From NCBI GenBank assembly GCA_012934845.2, contig WNNJ02003491.1:57054-121053 (forward strand): a stretch of 64,000 nucleotides of DNA. Direction: 5' to 3'. A model generated the notes under the pieces. That model was given only the letters and a program-made list of their open reading frames with translations. It searched no databases and was not told where the DNA came from. This document shows positions 21,920 to 64,000 of this stretch, piece after piece. The translations under genes and the position numbers were made by a program. Source of the stretch: Pomphorhynchus laevis. Taxonomy: Eukaryota > Acanthocephala > Palaeacanthocephala > Echinorhynchida > Pomphorhynchidae. Every line of letters starts with the position of its first letter. Within the stretch, counting starts at the first letter, position 1.

Positions 21920-23585
21920 AAAAGAGATATGTATTAACTTGCTTGAGAACGAGATGCTCAAGGAGTTTAGAGAGGGTTGGGAGAAGTGAGATTGAACGAT
22001 ACGAAGATGGTAGTGAGGAGTCGGGAGATTGGTTTTTGATGAGAGGACGAACAGTTGCGCTTTTCCAGATGTAAGGAAATGTACGGATACGGATGGACGA
22101 GTTGAACGATGTGGTTAGGAAGGGTGAGATAGAGAAGCAGATATTTTTAAGCAAGTGAGTGGGAATCGGGTCAGAGGGAGAGGTTTTATTAGGTAATGAC
22201 ATCAGAACCGAAAAGACTTTATCAGATGAAACGGGAAGAAGGTGGAATAGCTCTGTGAGGGAAGCATTCAAAGAGAATCGAGGGTACAAGGGGGCTGTGG
22301 GTAGTAGGGAAGGTAAATTAGAAAGCTTAGTTTGTAAATAAGAGAATTCATCAGGATTTATATTACAAGAGGGAGATGATCGTGAAAGAATTGAGTTTAA
22401 GATTTTCCAATGAGATTTAGAGTTGGAAGATGACTCGAGTTGATTTCGCCAAAAGATAGTCCGTTTAGTACGTATAAGAATAAGATGTGAACGGCGTAGA
22501 GAAAAGTAGGAATCACGGAGATTTGGGGAGAGTGAGTTGGGAGAACGTTTAAGAAAGCGAGTATACACACGAAAAGAGTGACGGAGTCGACGCTTAGAAA
22601 GACTACATTCAGAATCGAACCAGGGAGCATGGCGCAAGCGTTGAGAGCGTCGGAGTCGACTAGGCAGAAGTTTTTTGATGATTGACATATGTTCAGAATC
22701 AAACAGAATGCAGAGATCATCGGGAGAGAGATAGTTAAGAGGAAGTGAAAAGAGTGAAGAATTGAGTAAGGCTGTGCAGAAAACAAGGATATCGAGAAGC
22801 TTCCATGGTCGACTTGGTGTAGATAAAGGTAAAGGCGGAGAAGGAGGATGGGGACGAGTAAGAGTAAGAGTGACAAGGAAATGATCGGACAAACCAGGAT
22901 CAGTAATTGACAAGGAGGTATAGTCATTGAAGCAGTTAGGAACAGCAATGATGTCGAGAGCACCGCCGAGAATATGAGTTGGGCTTGTTGAAAGTAATTT
23001 ATAGTTAAAATCAGAAAAAAGATTAGTTAAAGTGATAGAGTCAGAGTCAGACGGGCGATCAAGACGAATGTTAATGTTACCTAGAACAAAAGAAGGAGTA
23101 TAAGACAATGAACAGTGAGACATAAGATCTGCAAAGTCGTTAAAGAAGATACGTGAGGGGGCAACTGAACCTGGACGGTATACAATCACAAGTTTCAGAG
23201 GGAAAGGAGTTGATAATCTGCATATGAGTAATTCGAACGAGGTGTAACGGATGTTAACGTTAATTTTACTTAAAGACATTGGGTGACGAGCAATGGCAAC
23301 AATACCGCCATGGTTTAAAGCAGTAGATGTATGAGAGGCAATTAGACTAGCTGATTCAACTAGAGAACAACCAGAGCGACATAGACGACGAATAGCAAGA
23401 TTGTCGGAGTCAGAGTGCCAGGATTCGGTAATGCAGAGAATATCGATAGATAATTGATCGAAGATATCGAGAAGCATATCAGCTTTATGAAGAATGGAGA
23501 GAGTATGTAATTGACTAAGACGAAAAGTATGCTTAGGAGAGAGATCGACTAGCGAAGAAGACAATGGGGAGAGATGGGACGCCAT
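21885..23585 (-). pseudogene. L2 copy 4 ORF2: endonuclease and start of RT
   Basis: MASHLSPLSSSLVDLSPKHT start at 23,585, endonuclease motifs as in copy 1 (ILCITESWHSDSD; VLGNINIRLD; LSDHFLVTL), a basic linker (RLRHAPWFDSECSLSKRRLR) and the pre-RT KILNSILSRSSPSCNINPDE. Fingers follow (PNKTSPSDPIPTHLLKNICF) to NTYLF. The last 11 residues (WMSSMVVDGCR) come from the joined 5' UTR. Longest open LINE frame in the window; truncated, so not functional. Confidence 0.88.
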
Positions 23586-24781
23586 CGAATTTTTGGCCTT
23601 GTGTGAAGAAGGTGAAAATTTCCGTTGATTTTACGTATAGATAAGGATGACTCGCCGTTTGTTTCACGTCGAAGTTTTTCAATGCGAGCTAAATTGAGCT
23701 GGGCAATATCAGAAGGGGAGCGGTCAGGAAAGATACGGCAAGTAGAGGAAGTGGTAAGAAGTTTAAAACGTTGGGATAGTACCGAAGAGGCATGTGAACT
23801 ATGTCGGAAAACGATTTTTAAGAGTGGATGACTGAGATGATAGGATTTAGTGGATTTGTTTAAACGGATCAAAGATACAGGAGCGATAATTTTGAAGGGG
23901 ATGGGTTATCATCACGCAGAATGGTTGCTTGAATAGACCTGAAAGCAGATACATCATCATCGAGGCGAGATTGTGGAGAAGCAGATTCGGAAAGCTTTAA
24001 ATTAGATATGATAATGCATCAATCGCGCGAAGGAAGACGATTACGTAGAAGTGGTGGACGGGCAGACCTTGTAGCAGTAGAGGCAGAAGAGCAGATAAAC
24101 GTGGGAGTGACATGGGTGCTAAGTGAAGATTTAAGATAGTTTGGAGCATGTGTGACAGGAGTGGAGTGTTGAATCGGTTGATCGGAGATGTTACTGGAGA
24201 TGATTTTGACGGAAGGATGTAAATTATTGATAGGTGATACGGTGTGAGCATGTGTGACAGAAGTGGATTGTTGAATAGGTTGAACGGAGATGTTACTGGA
24301 GATGATTTTGACGGAAGGATGTAAATTATTGAGAAGTGATACGGTGGAGGTAGAGTAAGGAGTACGTGAAGAGAAGAAAGAGGTATGAGATGTATTTAGA
24401 TGTGGGGATGAATAGGAAAAATGAGGTACGAGATGAAGGCCTCTACTGTTTGCATTGTTAGTAAGATGAAGATTACGGGAAGTTTTATCCGTAGTTAAAG
24501 AAGGAGTGTGTGTGAGAGAAGTTTCAAGAACGGGTTTCATAGATGACGATGGAGTTAGTAAGCAAACGGATGACGACGATAGATTGGAAGATATGTTGTC
24601 GTTTGTTGATGGTCCATCTATAACAGCGTTCTGAGTCGACTGAGAGATATCATCAAGTTTATTTATTGAGCACAACTCTGTTTTGTTAGCGTCCAGAACG
24701 TCTCTACCGTTTGAGTAGTCATTCTTCATTAGCCTTCCAACGAAGGCAGCACAACTGAAGCCGCAGAGGAAATTCCGATTT
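21920..24781 (-). mobile_element. L2-like LINE copy 4 (5' and 3' truncated)
   Basis: Contains ORF1 from LCGF near 24,781 down to 23,549, and an uninterrupted ORF2 start (566 codons, 23,585-21,885) through the endonuclease into the RT as far as VLKQVNTYLF, where arm B cuts it. The 5' edge abuts a LINE tail at 24,783. This copy supplies the best family consensus: the GT run, Trp codon and 20 bp lost in copy 1 are all present. Confidence 0.9.
23549..24781 (-). pseudogene. L2 copy 4 ORF1 (5'-truncated, frameshifted)
   Basis: Frames 24,840-24,019 and 23,872-23,549. The codons upstream of 24,781 belong to the neighbouring tail, not ORF1. It has the Ser/Thr-rich middle and duplicated NNLHPSVKIISSNIS block, then a frameshifted part near 24,000-23,880, then KIVFRHSSHASSVLSQRFKL and the basic end. 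It overlaps the ORF2 start by 37 nt. Confidence 0.75.
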
Positions 24782-24782
24782 G

Positions 24783-24860
24783 AATGACTATTTTCTTTTT
24801 TTTTTCTGACTGTTCCTGAATAGCCTTTTGACTTTGGCATGTATTTGAATAAATAAAATA
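24783..24860 (+). mobile_element. LINE 3' tail
   Basis: GACTATTTTC...CTGAATAGCCTTTTGACTTT and GGCATGTATTTGAATAAATA match the tail at about 19,100-19,165. Only the terminal 3' UTR is present; L2 copy 4 joins its left edge. Confidence 0.65.
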
Positions 24861-25204
24861 AATTTATCTCATAAGATCAGAAAGTTTTCAGAAACAGTGT
24901 TAATTTAGTATTTGTTTCTAATTTTTTCATATAATTCGCACAGCATAATCTGTTCAAAAGGTAATCATACGATCATAGTTATCTTTTAATCAATATATTA
25001 TAAGTCTCTATCACGACGTAATTTAAGAAAATGTAATTGTGATAGAGGATTTAGTAAACATTAAAAGCAGATTTTAAGATTATTAATTCAGCAAACTTTG
25101 TTTTTGACTTTGACTTTTAAATCACAATTTACAAATATTCTTTCGTTTGAATTAGATTGTTTATAACTGTTGCATATTTTGACGGCCACTGTTTGGAAAC
25201 ACCA
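24861..25204 (+). promoter_or_regulatory. Presumed EXOC1 5' flank and 5' UTR
   Basis: AT-rich, no repeat. A pyrimidine-rich stretch ending TTTGAATTAG (AG at 25,154-25,155) lies 50 bp before the start codon and could be a 3' splice site for a non-coding first exon or a trans-spliced leader. No clear TATA box assigned. Confidence 0.3.
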
Positions 25205-61969
<36,765 letters not shown>

Positions 61970-62170
61970 CTATTTATTTTATATTTCCAAACTAAGCATG
62001 TAGTTTTAAGTTATCCCGTCTTTAGCTTGTTAGAAAATACAAATATAATTTAATATTAAATTATACATTTACTTCACTTTGAAAATTTCTTCAAATTTAC
62101 TGCACTGATGTGATCAGTAGACCATTAAATCAGTGCTTTGCTTTATTGACAGTGCTTTGCTGTCAATAAA
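61970..62170 (+). terminator. EXOC1: EXOC1 3' UTR and candidate polyadenylation signal
   Basis: First AATAAA after the stop with a plausible context is at 62,165-62,170. It lies in the 3' strand of a perfect 12-bp hairpin (CTTTATTGACAG 62,141-62,152, loop TGCTTTG, CTGTCAATAAAG 62,160-62,171). Use of this signal is inferred. Confidence 0.5.
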
Positions 62171-62639
62171 GCTTGTTATTCATCAATTATAAATGGTTGA
62201 TGATTAATTTTTAAAACGGTTTTAAATTTTTATTTAAAATAATACAATTATGATAATATAATACAAATAATAATATAATTTATAAATTATAATAATAAAT
62301 TTTAAATTTCAATTTTGAATTTTAAGTAAAATTCAATAAGATTTAATTATATAAGATTTAATAAAATCTTATATAATAACATATTATGTATCTTTATTTC
62401 TTTTTATATTTTATATAAAATGCATAGACTCAGTTATCTGATCTGACTTGTTCTACCAAGTTATTATTGACCTGTGGACTTTGTTTTCCCTGTAATATAA
62501 CCTGTCAGAAATATTGAAACGATTTATTCTTGATACGACATTATTTTCCGCTTATTTTCAATGGATTTTTTCTTTTTATTATAATTTTACAACATACAAA
62601 ATAACAAAAAAAATTATTTAAGCTATCAGGCAGAATTTT

Positions 62640-62860
62640 GACAATTGAATAATAAACAATATGCTTTGTATTAGAATAAGGTGCACTAAAATAATCGAAT
62701 TTTCTCAGAGGAAATACGTCATTAGTATGTATTTAGCCTCGCTACTATGCTGGGTCGAGGAATAGGGGCCGAAACCTGATAACATAGCATTTCCTCCTTA
62801 GGACCTTTATTCCTGATTGCCTATATTCGAATAAGTCGTATGTTATTTATTAATCAATCC
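62640..62860 (-). mobile_element. MITE-like repeat, same family as 51,331-51,520
   Basis: Reverse orientation. Left end CAATATGCTTTGTATTAGAA, interior CAGAGGAAATACGTCATTAG and AGGGGCCGAAACCTGATAAC, right end TCGTATGTTATTTATTAA. TIRs are imperfect. Confidence 0.55.
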
Positions 62861-64000
62861 ATAAAAATGACTTTTATTTTAAATTTCAATTTTAAATTGT
62901 AACTTGATATAAATTATATAAAATCTTTTATATAATTATTATTATTATATACAATTATTAATAATTATTAATAATTATTACAATTATTATTATTTAATTA
63001 TTCCTATTTTATCTAGCCTTATTCTTAACTTATAGATAATGCAAAATGCGTACACTTAGTTACCAGATATGATTTATGTCAAATGATGATTATTTTATAA
63101 ACTTATCCTTATAATTAATAAACTTAATATGAGCATATAATCTATAAAATACTAAATACGATATTTATTTATAATAATTAGTAATTAATGTAATAATTAA
63201 TAATTAAACACCAGACAGCATTCTATATATCAGAACATTTTACATATCTTCATCAACAGTGCAATACGCACTGCCATGCACAATGTGAATTCTCTTTGAT
63301 AATTCAGATAAAGAATAGTTCTGCTTTTTAAGCTTTAAACTCTGTTTAAGCGTGTGTTAAGGTTTGTATGGATGATTATTGTAGTCACGGTACTGACGAG
63401 CTCCGTTAGAGCGAAACGCGTTTGCCGTTGTTAAAGTTTTTCGTAACACATCGGATGACTGGACATACGTAGCGACTTTGAATATTGTGAGAATAATTCG
63501 GTTCTATTTCCTTGTCTGATGATAACATATAGAATTCTGCCTATATTATATATAACATATGTATACTAATAAATTAAAAAAATTAAAATTAAATAAATTT
63601 AATTAATTTATTTAATTTATATTTTTATTTAATTTAATTTTAATTTTTATTTAATTTTTCTACTGAAAAATTAAATAAAAATTATTTTTAAATTCATAAA
63701 ACTTTTTTCAAAAATTGACGTGACTTAAACTAAAGTCGTGCGTTTATTATAATTTTGTAAAGATGCAAGGAAGATGATTCTGCTTTGCAGTTATACAATA
63801 AAATAATAACATGTTATTTAAATTCAATTTTTTTAATATATAATATATATTTATATATTATTTAATATTTAATATTAGATAATTATTTAAAATATTTAAT
63901 ATTTCATAATATATAAACTTTTAATTGTAAAATGAAATTTAACGAAAGTAATTATATAAATTAATATAATTTATTAAATGTAATATGATAATATTATATA
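62861..64000. other. Downstream AT-rich flank
   Basis: Apart from the hammerhead at 63,387-63,428 in a slightly GC-richer patch (63,200-63,500), I see no gene. The last 500 bp are simple AT-rich sequence. Confidence 0.5.
63387..63428 (+). ncRNA. Minimal type I hammerhead ribozyme
   Basis: ACGGTA (63,387-63,392) pairs with TGCCGT (63,423-63,428), six pairs with one G-U, as helix I. Core CTGACGA 63,393-63,399. Helix II GCTC/GAGC with CGTTA loop (63,400-63,412). GAA 63,413-63,415. Palindromic ACGCGT as helix III (63,416-63,421). U17 at 63,422. A 2-nt loop cannot close in cis, so pairing between two molecules, as in known dimeric hammerheads, is the likely form. Confidence 0.75.

Overview
This is AT-rich DNA from an animal nuclear genome. 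GT-AG introns of 45 bp to 11 kb, L2/CR1-type LINEs, Penelope-like and Tigger-like remnants, and a metazoan-type exocyst gene all point to an invertebrate. The phylum cannot be fixed from the window. I see no bacterial operon features, rRNA, true tRNA or CRISPR.

Left part (1-24,860): a nested graveyard of non-LTR retrotransposons. Three families are clear. (i) CR1/jockey-like LINE 3' ends lie at 1-1,075, 18,237-18,745 and in short tails near 18,900-19,335 and 24,783-24,860. (ii) An L2-like LINE has ORF1, an AP-type endonuclease and an RT. It occurs as long copies at 9,990-14,605 (-) and 21,920-24,781 (-), 5'-truncated copies at 15,190-17,010 (+) and 19,335-21,180 (-), and old pieces at 1,505-2,660 and 17,752-18,107. 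(iii) A LINE with an RT followed by a CxCG...HxxxxxC zinc motif and a restriction-like endonuclease region has three broken copies (2,812-4,770, 5,725-8,640 and 17,010-18,236). Around 14.4-21.9 kb an inverted duplication, including two 20 x 13-bp arrays, mirrors one L2 copy and part of another's 5' region.

Right part (25,205-61,969): one host gene fills it. I assembled 24 exons on the + strand whose phases all match. They encode an 886-residue exocyst subunit 1 (EXOC1/Sec3), collinear with animal EXOC1 from initiator Met to C-terminus (human protein about 894 aa). Its introns hold the remaining repeats: a 360-380 bp tandem array, a fossil LTR-element pol piece, exact recent duplications, TIR-type MITEs, Penelope-like RT and GIY-YIG pieces in both orientations, a tRNA-derived SINE head, two LINE RT pieces and a Tigger-like fragment.

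The most unusual content is a set of hammerhead-ribozyme motifs between 49.8 and 63.4 kb. One (52,008-52,082, -) has every core nucleotide and all three helices intact, with helix III open. A second (63,387-63,428, +) is a minimal type I form with a palindromic helix III. Others are decayed. The last EXOC1 exon also has a decayed upstream duplicate.
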